A stretch of 64,000 nt of DNA from Paenibacillus sp. JCM 10914 (lineage in GTDB: Bacteria; Bacillota; Bacilli; Paenibacillales; Paenibacillaceae), in assembly GCF_001315105.1 (NCBI RefSeq), contig NZ_BAZR01000011.1, positions 1 to 64,000 on the forward strand, in the 5' to 3' direction. Positions 36,669 to 44,851 of the stretch are shown in pieces. A program made the translations under genes and the position numbers. The notes under the pieces were generated by a model. It made no database searches. It was not told the origin of the DNA and saw nothing but the letters and a program-made list of their open reading frames with translations. Each line of letters starts with the position of its first letter. The stretch's first letter is position 1.

Positions 36669-37370
36669 ATGAATATAGTCATTACCGGCGCGAATAAGGG
36701 GCTGGGGCTTGAATTAACGAGAGAGGCCTTGAGGCAGGGCCATCAGGTGGCAGCAGGAGTGCGCAGCGTGGAGGGAGACCATCCTGAGCTTCGCGCACTG
36801 CAATCCGATCATCCTCATGCATTACATATCGTAGCGCTTGATGTTGATCAGGAAGCTGCGGTAGCCAAGTCGGCAGAGGTTATAAGCGAGCTATGGGGAC
36901 AAATAGATGCGATCATCAATAATGCGGGGATTTTGCTAGGGCGCGATCAATCCATTGAAGAAGTCAGCTTCGAGGATGTTGAGCGGAGCATGATCACGAA
37001 TCTGTACGGTCCGATGAAGGTGATCAAGCACCTGCTCCCGCAGCTTCGTAGAAGCTCAGAGCCTGCGATTATCAACGTGTCATCGGAGGCAGGCTGTTTC
37101 ACCGGGGCTTATGGTGGCGACTATGCCTATGCGATATCCAAAAGCGGGCTAAATTTCTTCACCGCCCAGCTTCGCAAGCTCCTTGCGTCTGAAGGCTTCG
37201 CCGTCTATGCCGTTCATCCCGGCTGGATTCGTACGCCGATGGGCGGGGAGCAAGCCCCCGGCGATCCGGTCGAGTCTGCCAAGGGACTGCTCGATTTGGC
37301 GCAGCGGCGAATTATCCCGGAGAGGGATGCCTGGATGATCAACCATAAAGGCCAGCCGATGCCTATATAA
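36669..37370 (+). CDS. Short-chain dehydrogenase/reductase (SDR)
   Basis: A 233-residue classical SDR. Cofactor motif TGANKGLG at 6-13, NNAG in the middle, catalytic Ser in NVSSEAG, and YAISKSG carrying the YxxxK pair. The GxxxGxG form without an acidic residue just after beta-2 (GVRSVEG) leaves NAD versus NADP open. ATG 36669 follows AAGAAAGGTGG. It is followed by a ThuA-like gene, the same pairing as at 52393-53798, so the two proteins may act in sequence on a keto-sugar. Confidence 0.87.
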   Translation: MNIVITGANKGLGLELTREALRQGHQVAAGVRSVEGDHPELRALQSDHPHALHIVALDVDQEAAVAKSAEVISELWGQIDAIINNAGILLGRDQSIEEVSFEDVERSMITNLYGPMKVIKHLLPQLRRSSEPAIINVSSEAGCFTGAYGGDYAYAISKSGLNFFTAQLRKLLASEGFAVYAVHPGWIRTPMGGEQAPGDPVESAKGLLDLAQRRIIPERDAWMINHKGQPMPI

Positions 37371-37426
37371 CAGCATGTCCTGGCGAGTGTAGATGAAGTA
37401 AACGGTGTAAGAAGGAGGAATGGAAG

Positions 37427-38086
37427 TTGTCTCAGCATATTTTGGCGGTTGTCGGTGACTATTATCATGATCGGGAACTTGCCCGGAGATCGCTGAATAA
37501 GATATTAGCCCCCTTTATTCAGGAGAAGAAGATCCATTTGTATTATGCGGATGTAACGGAATTAGCCGAACGACTGAAGCAGCGCCCCGATGCCGTGATT
37601 CTGTTCGCTGAGGATCGGCTTGATCCGCAGCATCAGCCCGAGAAACGCTGGATGACACCCGAGATCGAGCAGCAGATCGAATCCTATACGAGTGCAGGAG
37701 GGCTATGGCTGGCATGGCATTCAGGCTTGGCCTCCTATGCTGAGGATGGAGCGTATGTGACGATGCTGAGGGGATGCTTCGAGCATCATCCGGAGGTCCA
37801 CCAAGAGGTGACATATTATCCGGTTCCCGGTACCCCGCTTGGAGAACTGGGACGTCATTTTTGTTTCTTGGATGAGCATTACTTCGTAAAGTGCAGAGAG
37901 GAGGAGACCGAAGTCTTTCTTCGTTCTGAATCGGTGAATGGCAAGTCCATCGCCGGCTGGTATCACGATTACGGCAATGGCAGCGTTATCTGTATTACGC
38001 CTGCTCATCTGGCGGAAGGGCTATTGAATGAGGAGTTTGTCCATCTGATGCGGCAGTTGTTCGCTACCGGATTACAATGGGCATAG
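37427..38086 (+). CDS. ThuA-like protein (glutamine-amidotransferase fold)
   Basis: A 219-residue protein of the ThuA/trehalose-utilisation superfamily. Features are ILAVVGDYYHDRE, the glycine-rich SAGGLWLAWHSG, CFEHHPEVHQEVTYYP and a final GNGSVICITPAHLAEG. ThuA-type proteins occur in bacterial pathways that oxidise disaccharides to 3-keto forms, but their reaction is not well established in general. It starts with TTG at 37427 with AAGGAGG eight bases before. It is the last gene of the LacI-associated cluster. Confidence 0.75.
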   Translation: MSQHILAVVGDYYHDRELARRSLNKILAPFIQEKKIHLYYADVTELAERLKQRPDAVILFAEDRLDPQHQPEKRWMTPEIEQQIESYTSAGGLWLAWHSGLASYAEDGAYVTMLRGCFEHHPEVHQEVTYYPVPGTPLGELGRHFCFLDEHYFVKCREEETEVFLRSESVNGKSIAGWYHDYGNGSVICITPAHLAEGLLNEEFVHLMRQLFATGLQWA

Positions 38087-38381
38087 CGGCATCTATCGGC
38101 GTGTATGGAGGCGAACAAAAATAGAGAGCACCCCCGATGTTCTCTTGGTTCAGGTTACGACAACCACAGACCACGAGAAGGAGCACTCCTTATAATGTAT
38201 TCTATGACAGGGTCGATATTCCTTCCGATCAGAGCAGACATCATTTTTTTATATAACCTGGGGTATTCGCTCAGTGGAGGGATCCCCGGGTTTTTGGCCC
38301 GACATTCAATCTTGTAATTCGTGGCTTATCGTGATAGATTCATAGGAATCTATTGACATATAGGTCGGGGGTTTATCGATA

Positions 38382-39236
38382 ATGACAGGCTTGGCACTTG
38401 CACTTGTCTTAGGCTCGGGTTTCCTTCATTCGGTGTGGAATTTGTACACCAAGAAGAGCATTAATAAGAACGTCTTTTTGTGGTTTACGCAGTTGATGGG
38501 TTTCCTGATATTTCTGCCGTGGACAATGATGGAGTGGGATAGCTCCAGGCTGTCCGGTCCGGGACTTTGGTTTCTGCTGGCTTCAGTGGTCTTGCACGGT
38601 CTGTATATCGTGTTGCTGGCGGCGGCTTACACAATCGGTGATCTGTCCCAGGTGTACCCAATTATGCGAGGAACGAGTCCGTTATTGGTTCCCCTACTTG
38701 CAGTAATTTTCCTTCATGAGCGGTTGTCTGCCGCCGGCTGGCTCGGAGTCATCGCGATTGTACTGGGGATTGTCTTCATGAGTGATATGAATTTTCGAAG
38801 ATCCCGCCAAGCACCCGTCTCGTATAAAGCACCACTTATGGCCTTGGCAGTAGGGGGGTGCATAGCCAGTTACATCATTGTGGATAAGCTGGCTTTGAGT
38901 TATGTATCGCCTGTGGTATTGATTGAAGCCACGAATATCGGGAATATGCTGGCTCTTTCATGGCTCGTCCTGAAATCGGGTGGGATTAGACTTGAGTTGA
39001 ATTCCAACTGGAAATCCATCACTTTGGGCGGACTAATCGCACCTGGCGGATATTTATTGTTCTTGTTCGCCTCGTCGCTTGCACCTGTAGCGCAGCTTGC
39101 CCCGATGCGGGAAATCGGGACGGTGTTCGGAACGTTCATGGGCATTTTTATATTGCGGGAGAAACAAGGGGTAAGGCGGATCTTCATCTCACTTTTGATA
39201 ACGCTGGGTGTGATCGTCTTGGGTTTATGGGGATAA
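38382..39236 (+). CDS. EamA/DMT superfamily transporter
   Basis: A 284-residue membrane protein with ten predicted helices in two EamA repeats (GSGFLHSVWNLYTKKS in the first; GGCIASYIIVDKLALSYV in the second). The conserved helix-end motif PIMRGTSPLLVPLLAVIFLHERL is present. DMT transporters move metabolites, often out of the cell; substrate unknown. TTGACA at 38353-38358 lies close before the ATG with no strong ribosome site, so the true start may be a few codons downstream. Confidence 0.85.
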   Translation: MTGLALALVLGSGFLHSVWNLYTKKSINKNVFLWFTQLMGFLIFLPWTMMEWDSSRLSGPGLWFLLASVVLHGLYIVLLAAAYTIGDLSQVYPIMRGTSPLLVPLLAVIFLHERLSAAGWLGVIAIVLGIVFMSDMNFRRSRQAPVSYKAPLMALAVGGCIASYIIVDKLALSYVSPVVLIEATNIGNMLALSWLVLKSGGIRLELNSNWKSITLGGLIAPGGYLLFLFASSLAPVAQLAPMREIGTVFGTFMGIFILREKQGVRRIFISLLITLGVIVLGLWG

Positions 39237-39308
39237 GCGTTTTGGTGAAAATTCAGAATAAGACCCATTCCAGCACATGGAATGGGTCTTGTTTGCATGG
39301 TCTTGAAG

Positions 39309-39647
39309 TTAGGTCCAGCGCGCAGCCCACAGCTTCATTTCCTTGCAGATGACATGCAGATCCATGCCTTTGGGGGTCAAGGTATACTCGACGGTCACGG
39401 GGACGGTTGGGAATACTTCCCGTTCCAGCACGCCTTGCTCTTCCAGATGGCGAAGCGTTGTGGTCAACGCCCGTGGACTGACGTTGGGGATTTGCCGCTG
39501 TAACTCGCCGAACCGTTTCGTGCCCCCGAAGAGCTCACGGATGACGAGAAATGCCCATTTTCCGCCTAAGACGAGCAACGTTTTTTCGATATTGCATTCG
39601 ATATGTTCGGGTGTTTTTGGAATATAGCTGCTTGTTTTATTCCCCAT
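39309..39647 (-). CDS. HxlR family transcriptional regulator
   Basis: A 112-residue winged-helix regulator: CNIEKTLLVLGGKWAFLVIREL, then RFGELQRQIPNVSPRALTTTLRHLEEQGVLER, the HxlR/MarR-like pattern. The Cys in ECNIEKTL sits at the position that senses electrophiles in some HxlR members such as YodB and HypR. It is divergent from an aldo/keto reductase, a pairing that often links carbonyl or quinone stress to detoxification. ATG 39647 follows GGGAGCC; the frame extends upstream. Confidence 0.88.
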   Translation of the reverse strand: MGNKTSSYIPKTPEHIECNIEKTLLVLGGKWAFLVIRELFGGTKRFGELQRQIPNVSPRALTTTLRHLEEQGVLEREVFPTVPVTVEYTLTPKGMDLHVICKEMKLWAARWT

Positions 39648-39677
39648 TTGAAAGGCTCCCTCCGGTATTCTATTAAC

Positions 39678-39691
39678 TATACTCAAGTATA
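39678..39691. promoter_or_regulatory. Candidate HxlR operator
   Basis: Perfect palindrome TATACT-CA-AGTATA in the 160-base gap between the divergent HxlR and aldo/keto reductase genes, with a TATAAT at 39706-39711 that could be the reductase -10. Confidence 0.5.
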
Positions 39692-39807
39692 TTAGCTATC
39701 CTAATTATAATATAGTGAAGAACATTTCACTTCTTCCCTAGGCATAGGAACTATTTTAGAATAACAGATGTGGAAGCCAAAGTATCTCTTACGAAGGAGG
39801 AATTGCA

Positions 39808-40746
39808 ATGAAATATAGAAAATTAGGACGTACCGGCCTTAAAGTCAGTGAGATCAGCCTAGGAAGCTGGCTTACCTATGGGGGTTACGTTGAGCGTGAG
39901 AATGCGGTGAACGCAATTAAGACCGCATATGATCTTGGCATCAACTTCTTTGATACAGCGAACGTATATGAAAAGGGTGCGGCCGAGGTGCTGGTCGGTG
40001 AAACGCTGAAGGCCTATCCGCGCGAATCCTATGTCCTAGCTACGAAAGCGTTCTGGCCGATGGGCGACGGTCCGAATGATCGTGGATTGTCCCGTAAACA
40101 CATTATGGAGCAAGCGCATGCCAGCTTGAAGCGTCTGGGTCATGATTACGTCGACATCTTCTACTGTCACCGTCATGATCCGGAAACGCCGCTTGACGAA
40201 ACGCTGCGCGCAATTGATGATCTTGTTCGCCAAGGGAAAGTGCTATATGTCGGTGTAAGCGAATGGCAGGCTTCACAAATTGCTGAGGCGTTGACGGTAG
40301 CGGACCGTTATCTGCTCGACCGCATCGTGGTCAATCAGCCGATCTACAATATGTTCGAACGTTACATCGAGAAGGAAATTATGCCGCTTAGTGAGCGCTC
40401 CGGCATCGGTCAAGTCGTATTCTCACCGCTGGCACAAGGGCTGTTGACAGGTAAATATACCTCCGCTTCCGATATTCCGGCAGATAGCCGTGCTGCGAAG
40501 CTGGAGTGGATGCGTAAAGGGATTACCGAGGAGAAAATCGCGAAGGTTCATGAGCTTGAGAAGATAGCTGGAGAACTGGATGTCTCTGTAGGGAATCTGG
40601 CGCTTGCTTGGATCCTGCGTAAACCGAACGTTGCCAGTGCACTTGTCGGTGCAAGCCGTCCAGAGCAGGTAACCGAGAATGCGAAGGCATCCGGGATTGA
40701 GCTCAGTGAGGATGTTCAGACTCGCATAGAGGATATCTTGAAATAG
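39808..40746 (+). CDS. Aldo/keto reductase, Kv-beta-like
   Basis: A 312-residue NADPH-dependent reductase. The catalytic tetrad is D49 and Y54 (FFDTANVYEKG), K80 (ATKAF) and H121 (FYCHRHD). The sequence runs closest to the AKR6/Kv-channel beta-subunit group (GSWLTYGGYVE, QPIYNMFERYIE, SPLAQGLLTGKY). It reduces aldehydes or ketones; the natural substrate is unknown. Ribosome site GAAGGAGGAATTG before ATG 39808. The divergent HxlR regulator is the likely controller. Confidence 0.93.
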   Translation: MKYRKLGRTGLKVSEISLGSWLTYGGYVERENAVNAIKTAYDLGINFFDTANVYEKGAAEVLVGETLKAYPRESYVLATKAFWPMGDGPNDRGLSRKHIMEQAHASLKRLGHDYVDIFYCHRHDPETPLDETLRAIDDLVRQGKVLYVGVSEWQASQIAEALTVADRYLLDRIVVNQPIYNMFERYIEKEIMPLSERSGIGQVVFSPLAQGLLTGKYTSASDIPADSRAAKLEWMRKGITEEKIAKVHELEKIAGELDVSVGNLALAWILRKPNVASALVGASRPEQVTENAKASGIELSEDVQTRIEDILK

Positions 40747-40800
40747 AGAGTGATGGACCATCCCATTATCATGATTGAATGACCATTTATATAAATTAAG

Positions 40801-40830
40801 ACAGTCCGGACGCGAAGTCCAGGCTGTTTT
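40801..40830 (+). terminator. Terminator after the aldo/keto reductase
   Basis: ACAGTCCGGAC (40801-40811) pairs with GTCCAGGCTGT (40816-40826) with one mismatch, followed by TTTT. Confidence 0.75.
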
Positions 40831-40993
40831 TATTTGTTCTACCCGTCGGCGCTGCGTCCAAGCCCATGGGATGATCGTCCATTTATTATGGCCAACGAAG
40901 AACTGTACGAACTTGAACTTGGAGGGTAGAATTAGAGACTGGAGTTTATACATCAAGATGATCGTGTTCTTGAATGGAATCAAGGGGGAACTG

Positions 40994-41965
40994 ATGGGAA
41001 AGATCATAAAGAAAATGGTCATAGTGACTGTAGGCATTCTATTGAGTTTACTAATCGTCATCATGACGATTAGCTTCATCAATCACAGAATTCAGCTTAG
41101 TCAGGAATCTGCACTGCTGCAGCCGGTCGGGACTATCGTGAATGTCAACGATCATTTAATGCATGTTTACGCCGAGGGTCATAACCAAAGTCCCGTGACA
41201 CTCGTATTTATGTCAGGTGGAGGTACTTCCTCACCGGTCCTGGACTTTAAAGGGCTGTACTCTCAATTGTCGGATCAATATCGTATTGCAGTCGTAGAAA
41301 AAGCAGGCTATGGCAATAGTGAGACGGCCTCTGTGCCCCGTGATATCGATACGATTCTGGAAGAGACAAGGTCGGCTCTATCTTTAGCAGGTGAACAAGG
41401 GCCGTATATTCTGTTTCCGCATTCCATGTCGGGGATCGAGGCACTCCACTGGGCACAACAGTATCCGCATGAGGTGAAATCAATTATTGGACTTGACCCT
41501 GCCGTACCTGAAGCATATAAGGAGTATCCGCTTCCTTCCAATATGGTTATGAAATTAACGAGTTTTGCTGCCCGTATCGGGATAACGCGTTGGGTGCCAG
41601 CGATTGCGGATGCTTCTGCTGCCATTACTGAAGATCACCTGACCGATGATGAGAAGGATATCTACCGGGCCATGTTCTATAAGAATACGCAAACCTCCAA
41701 CATGATCGAAGAGGTCCGCAAAATATCGAGCAATGCAGCAGTCGTATCCGAAGCGGGTATACCCGATGTACCCATGTATTTCTTTATATCGAACGGAGAG
41801 GAACTGCCTCTGAATGATTGGCCAAATATGTTAATCAGCTACGTCGAGGATTCCCCGGATGGGAAGTATATGCTTCTAGACAGTGGTCATTACATTCATA
41901 ACTATGAAACTGAGACCATCGCGAACGAGAGTAAGATATTTATTAAGAGCATTTTGGAACAATAA
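40994..41965 (+). CDS. Membrane-anchored alpha/beta hydrolase
   Basis: A 323-residue protein. One N-terminal membrane helix (MVIVTVGILLSLLIVIMTISF) puts the hydrolase domain outside the membrane. The fold begins VTLVFMSGGGTSSPVLDF; the nucleophile elbow is FPHSMSG with S144, a variant of GxSxG with Pro in the first position; the likely catalytic His lies in LLDSGHYIHN near the end. Substrate unknown. ATG 40994 follows AAGGGGGAACTG; the frame is open further upstream without family sequence. Confidence 0.85.
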   Translation: MGKIIKKMVIVTVGILLSLLIVIMTISFINHRIQLSQESALLQPVGTIVNVNDHLMHVYAEGHNQSPVTLVFMSGGGTSSPVLDFKGLYSQLSDQYRIAVVEKAGYGNSETASVPRDIDTILEETRSALSLAGEQGPYILFPHSMSGIEALHWAQQYPHEVKSIIGLDPAVPEAYKEYPLPSNMVMKLTSFAARIGITRWVPAIADASAAITEDHLTDDEKDIYRAMFYKNTQTSNMIEEVRKISSNAAVVSEAGIPDVPMYFFISNGEELPLNDWPNMLISYVEDSPDGKYMLLDSGHYIHNYETETIANESKIFIKSILEQ

Positions 41966-41992
41966 ATATCTGTGATAATAAGTCATTGTAAT

Positions 41993-42246
41993 AAAGAAGA
42001 GGGTGTCGCAAAAGATCTTAGATCTAGCGAGATGCCCTTTTGCTGCTGGGAGACGCTCCACGTACGAATCGTTCCTCCCCTCGCTGTTTCTCTCCCATTT
42101 CTTGGAATGGTTCTAGGCAAGGATGAAATGTGAGAGCAAAGCATATGCTTCCGAAGTAGCTTTCCTGTGGAAAGCTTTTAGGCGACCGCTCTCGCTTGTC
42201 CGGAATCGATTCGCCCTCTCCGCTACGCCGTGCAGATGCCCTACTT
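41993..42246 (+). repeat. MITE-like intergenic element, copy 1
   Basis: About 254 bases, starting AAAGAAGAGGGTGTC and ending GCAGATGCCCTACTT. The reverse complement of copy 2 (43436-43637) matches across most of its length, for example GACGCTCC.CGTACGAATCG and CGCTACGCCGTGCAGATGC. Copy 1 carries about 40 extra bases near 42143-42180. No coding capacity was recognised. Confidence 0.85.
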
Positions 42247-42306
42247 ATAAGACGCAAAGAAACGGTTCTTAGGCAAAATGGAGGTACCAATTAGATCAAA
42301 TACACA

Positions 42307-42345
42307 AAATGACAGCGCAGGGATAGCATCCCGGCGCTGTCATTT
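42307..42345. terminator. Bidirectional-type terminator
   Basis: AAATGACAGCGC (42307-42318) pairs with GCGCTGTCATTT (42334-42345), with an inner GGGAT/ATCCC stem. It lies downstream of the minus-strand aldo/keto reductase. Confidence 0.82.
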
Positions 42346-42379
42346 ATCAATAAAGCACTTTCTTCCACATCTAACTGTC

Positions 42380-43354
42380 TTAACCGAGACGATATGTAGC
42401 AAATGGCTTGCTATGAACGAAATTCACGCTGATTTCATCCAAGCTGGCATTCAGATCCTCGCCCATCTCAATCTCGAGGCTCTTCAAGTTATCGTCCAGC
42501 TGTTCCGTCTTCGTAGCGCCAACAATGACGGTGGAGACGGTGGGGCGGTTCATCAGCCAGGCAAGGGATAGTGAGCTTGGAGAATGTCCGTGCTCAGCGG
42601 CTAATTGACTGACTTGTTCGCCCAGCTTGATATTGTGGTCTTCGAGGAATCGTTGGAAGTTCGGATCCGTTTCCGCTCGTGAACCGGTAGGTACGCGGCT
42701 TCCTTGGTTGTATTTGCCTGTAAGGATACCTCCTGCGAGCGGGAAGTAGGGAATGATGCCAACACCTTGATCCAGACAGAGGGGTACGAGTTCTTGTTCT
42801 GGCGTGCGGTCTGCCAGTGAATAGCTGGTTTGTGTCGATACATACCGGACATATCCTTTCAGCTCGCTTATTCCAATCGCCTTCATAATTTCCCAGGCTG
42901 CATAGTTAGAGGCGCCAATATATCTGACTTTTCCGGATGACACCATATCATTCAGGGTGCGCAAGGTTTCCTCGAGAGGGGTCTCCGGATCAAAGGCATG
43001 AATTTGATACAGGTCCACATAGTCGGTCTTGAGTCGCTTCAAGCTGCCCTCCAGCTCTTGCTGCAGATGATAGCGGGAGGATCCCCGTTCGTTCGGTCCT
43101 TGACCTTTCGGCAGGCCGGCTTTCGTGGCCAGTACAACGTCTTGGCGTTTGCCTGCCAATGCCTGACCGATGATTCGCTCCGATTCGGTATTGGCATAGA
43201 TGTTGGCGGTATCAATGAAATTGATGCCATGCTCCAGGGCATGGTCGATGATGCGTGTCGATGTCTCTTGATCGGCTCTTTTGCCAAAAGCATTCGTCCC
43301 TAGTCCGAGCTCCGAGACTTTAAGTCCGCTGTTACCTAAGCGGCGATAGTTCAT
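42380..43354 (-). CDS. Aldo/keto reductase, second
   Basis: A 324-residue reductase. The tetrad is D48 and Y53 (FIDTANIYANTES), K78 (ATKAG) and H119 (YQIHAFD). Family features include PYFPLAGGILTGKYN and TVIVGATKTEQLDDN. It is clearly distinct from the first reductase at 39808. It lies between two inverted copies of a MITE-like element, so the segment could have inverted or moved as a unit. It starts ATG 43354 after a GGAGTGAGCC site. Substrate unknown. Confidence 0.92.
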   Translation of the reverse strand: MNYRRLGNSGLKVSELGLGTNAFGKRADQETSTRIIDHALEHGINFIDTANIYANTESERIIGQALAGKRQDVVLATKAGLPKGQGPNERGSSRYHLQQELEGSLKRLKTDYVDLYQIHAFDPETPLEETLRTLNDMVSSGKVRYIGASNYAAWEIMKAIGISELKGYVRYVSTQTSYSLADRTPEQELVPLCLDQGVGIIPYFPLAGGILTGKYNQGSRVPTGSRAETDPNFQRFLEDHNIKLGEQVSQLAAEHGHSPSSLSLAWLMNRPTVSTVIVGATKTEQLDDNLKSLEIEMGEDLNASLDEISVNFVHSKPFATYRLG

Positions 43355-43727
43355 AATGGCTCACTCCTTATAAGTAGGATCAGCTTCTAATATTATTTAA
43401 ACATGCTTGGGAATTCCACACAAACAACGTCTAAAAAAGTAGAGCATCTGCACGGCGTAGCGGAGGGGACGAATCGATTACGGACAAGCGAGTGGTCGCC
43501 TTTGCTCTCACATTTCATCCTTTCCCAGAATCATTTCAAGAAATGCGAGAGCAACAGCGATGGGAGGAACGATTCGTACACGAAGCGTCTCCCAGTATTT
43601 CGCAAGATCCAAGGTCTTTTGAGACACCCTCTACTTTATTGGCTCTCATGCGCTAGGTAGAATCCTTGCGACAAGAGAAATATTACGTTACGATAGTTAC
43701 GTTCAAATAGGAAGGGGAAATCACAAC
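43355..43727. other. Intergenic region with second MITE-like element
   Basis: About 370 bases without a gene; holds the element at 43436-43637. The remaining bases show nothing else recognisable. Confidence 0.6.
43436..43637 (-). repeat. MITE-like intergenic element, copy 2 (inverted)
   Basis: A 202-base element that begins AAAGTAGAG and ends CTCTACTTT, a nine-base terminal inverted repeat. It is opposite in orientation to copy 1 and flanks the aldo/keto reductase on its other side. No transposase or coding frame is present. Confidence 0.85.
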
Positions 43728-44192
43728 ATGAATGAAGCATTATTGAATCAATTGGATTTTGCAAGAGCATCAACGGTTCGTACTATTCAAGATCTAACCG
43801 AGCAAGCAGCGGATATCATACCTGATGGGTTCATGAACAATATCCGTTGGAATCTGGGGCATATCTACACGGTACATGAGCAGTTCGCTTTTGCTACTGC
43901 TGGCGAGCTTGTCAAGTTGCCAGAAGGGTTCGAAGCATGGTTTGCAACAGGTACGAAGCCAGCTGATTGGACATCGGAGCCGCCTGCACTATCCGAACTG
44001 ATTGAACTACTGCAAGAACAGGCCGCGCGCATTCGTGAAACCTTCTCGAATCGATTGGATCAGGCTTCGGCTCATCCGATGACGATCGGACCATTGACAC
44101 TTCAAACCGTGGGAGAGTTTCTCGCGTTCAGCATGTATCATGAAGGCATGCATACCCAATCCATCAAATCATATAAGAAATTAATTCGATAA
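43728..44192 (+). CDS. DinB-like putative metal-dependent protein
   Basis: A 154-residue four-helix protein of the DinB/YfiT superfamily. The three metal-binding His are visible: H45 (NLGHIYTVHEQ) and H138 plus H142 (MYHEGMHTQSI). DinB-fold proteins include thiol-dependent transferases, but most members such as this one are uncharacterised. A ribosome site AGGAAGGGGAAATC precedes ATG 43728. It is a single gene followed by a strong terminator. Confidence 0.88.
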   Translation: MNEALLNQLDFARASTVRTIQDLTEQAADIIPDGFMNNIRWNLGHIYTVHEQFAFATAGELVKLPEGFEAWFATGTKPADWTSEPPALSELIELLQEQAARIRETFSNRLDQASAHPMTIGPLTLQTVGEFLAFSMYHEGMHTQSIKSYKKLIR

Positions 44193-44197
44193 TTAAC

Positions 44198-44244
44198 ACA
44201 AAACGATAGAGTAGTACCCGTAACGGTACGCTCTATCGTTTTGT
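44198..44244 (+). terminator. Strong terminator after dinB-like gene
   Basis: ACAAAACGATAGAG (44198-44211) pairs perfectly with CTCTATCGTTTTGT (44231-44244), with an inner GTAC-rich loop. Confidence 0.88.
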
Positions 44245-44318
44245 GGTTTGTGGCTATGCCGATCGATCCTTATAATGGAGCTGTAGGATTGGATATAGGA
44301 ATGGAGGAACTAACGATT

Positions 44319-44822
44319 ATGGCCATGGAAATCGAACGAAAATACCTTCTGGACGAATACCCCGAAGCCTTGATTAATGATGGGATCATTATGATCGAGA
44401 AGGAGCAGTTCATCGAGCAGACGTATCTGGCACTCGACGGGGATCAGGAGCTCCGGGTTCGTAAAATAACGGATTCGGGTTCAGGAGAACTTACATTTAC
44501 TCATACCTTCAAGCAGGGCTGGGGGATTGCCAGAGAAGAGGTGGAGATTAGCATTTCTGAAGGGCTTTACGATCAGGTGATCAAGGCACATGGTGCCATA
44601 CCGTTGACCAAGAGAAGGGTAACGGCCAACTGGAACGACGTCATAATCGAAATTGATGATTACGCGCAGGTCCAGATGCTTGTGCTTGAAGTAGAGTTTC
44701 CTTCGATAGAAGCGGCAGATCGTTTTGTGCCGCCAGCCTGGTTCGGACAAGATATCAGTACGGAGAAACAATACAGCAACAAAAAGATATGGCATGATCT
44801 CCAAGAAGCTAAGCAAGCCTGA
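44319..44822 (+). CDS. CYTH domain protein
   Basis: A 167-residue protein of the CYTH (triphosphate tunnel metalloenzyme) superfamily. The hallmark ExExK is at residues 4-8 (MEIERKYLL); later charged strands EQTYLALDGDQELRVRK, LTFTHTFKQG and VIIEIDDYAQVQMLVLEVEFPS line the tunnel. Members hydrolyse or cyclise triphosphates (tripolyphosphatase, thiamine triphosphatase, class IV adenylyl cyclase); which applies cannot be seen. If it were a cyclase it could supply a ligand for the cNMP-binding fusion at 24111; this is speculation. ATG 44319 follows ATGGAGGAAC. Confidence 0.87.
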   Translation: MAMEIERKYLLDEYPEALINDGIIMIEKEQFIEQTYLALDGDQELRVRKITDSGSGELTFTHTFKQGWGIAREEVEISISEGLYDQVIKAHGAIPLTKRRVTANWNDVIIEIDDYAQVQMLVLEVEFPSIEAADRFVPPAWFGQDISTEKQYSNKKIWHDLQEAKQA

Positions 44823-44851
44823 TCGGCGTATGAACCAAGGACAGTAGGAGT

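Larger units (their letters stand above)
41966..42379. other. Intergenic region with MITE-like element and terminator
   Basis: About 410 bases without a gene, almost filled by the element at 41993-42246 and the terminator at 42307-42345. Confidence 0.6.

Noticed and set aside
38275..38295. GGGATCCCCGGG resembling a cloning polylinker, as a sign of vector contamination
   Set aside because: The match is short and the flanks are unlike vector; chance is the simpler explanation.
38105..38317. Short frame of 70 codons before the EamA transporter
   Set aside because: No ribosome site and no recognisable protein pattern; it probably is untranslated intergenic DNA.
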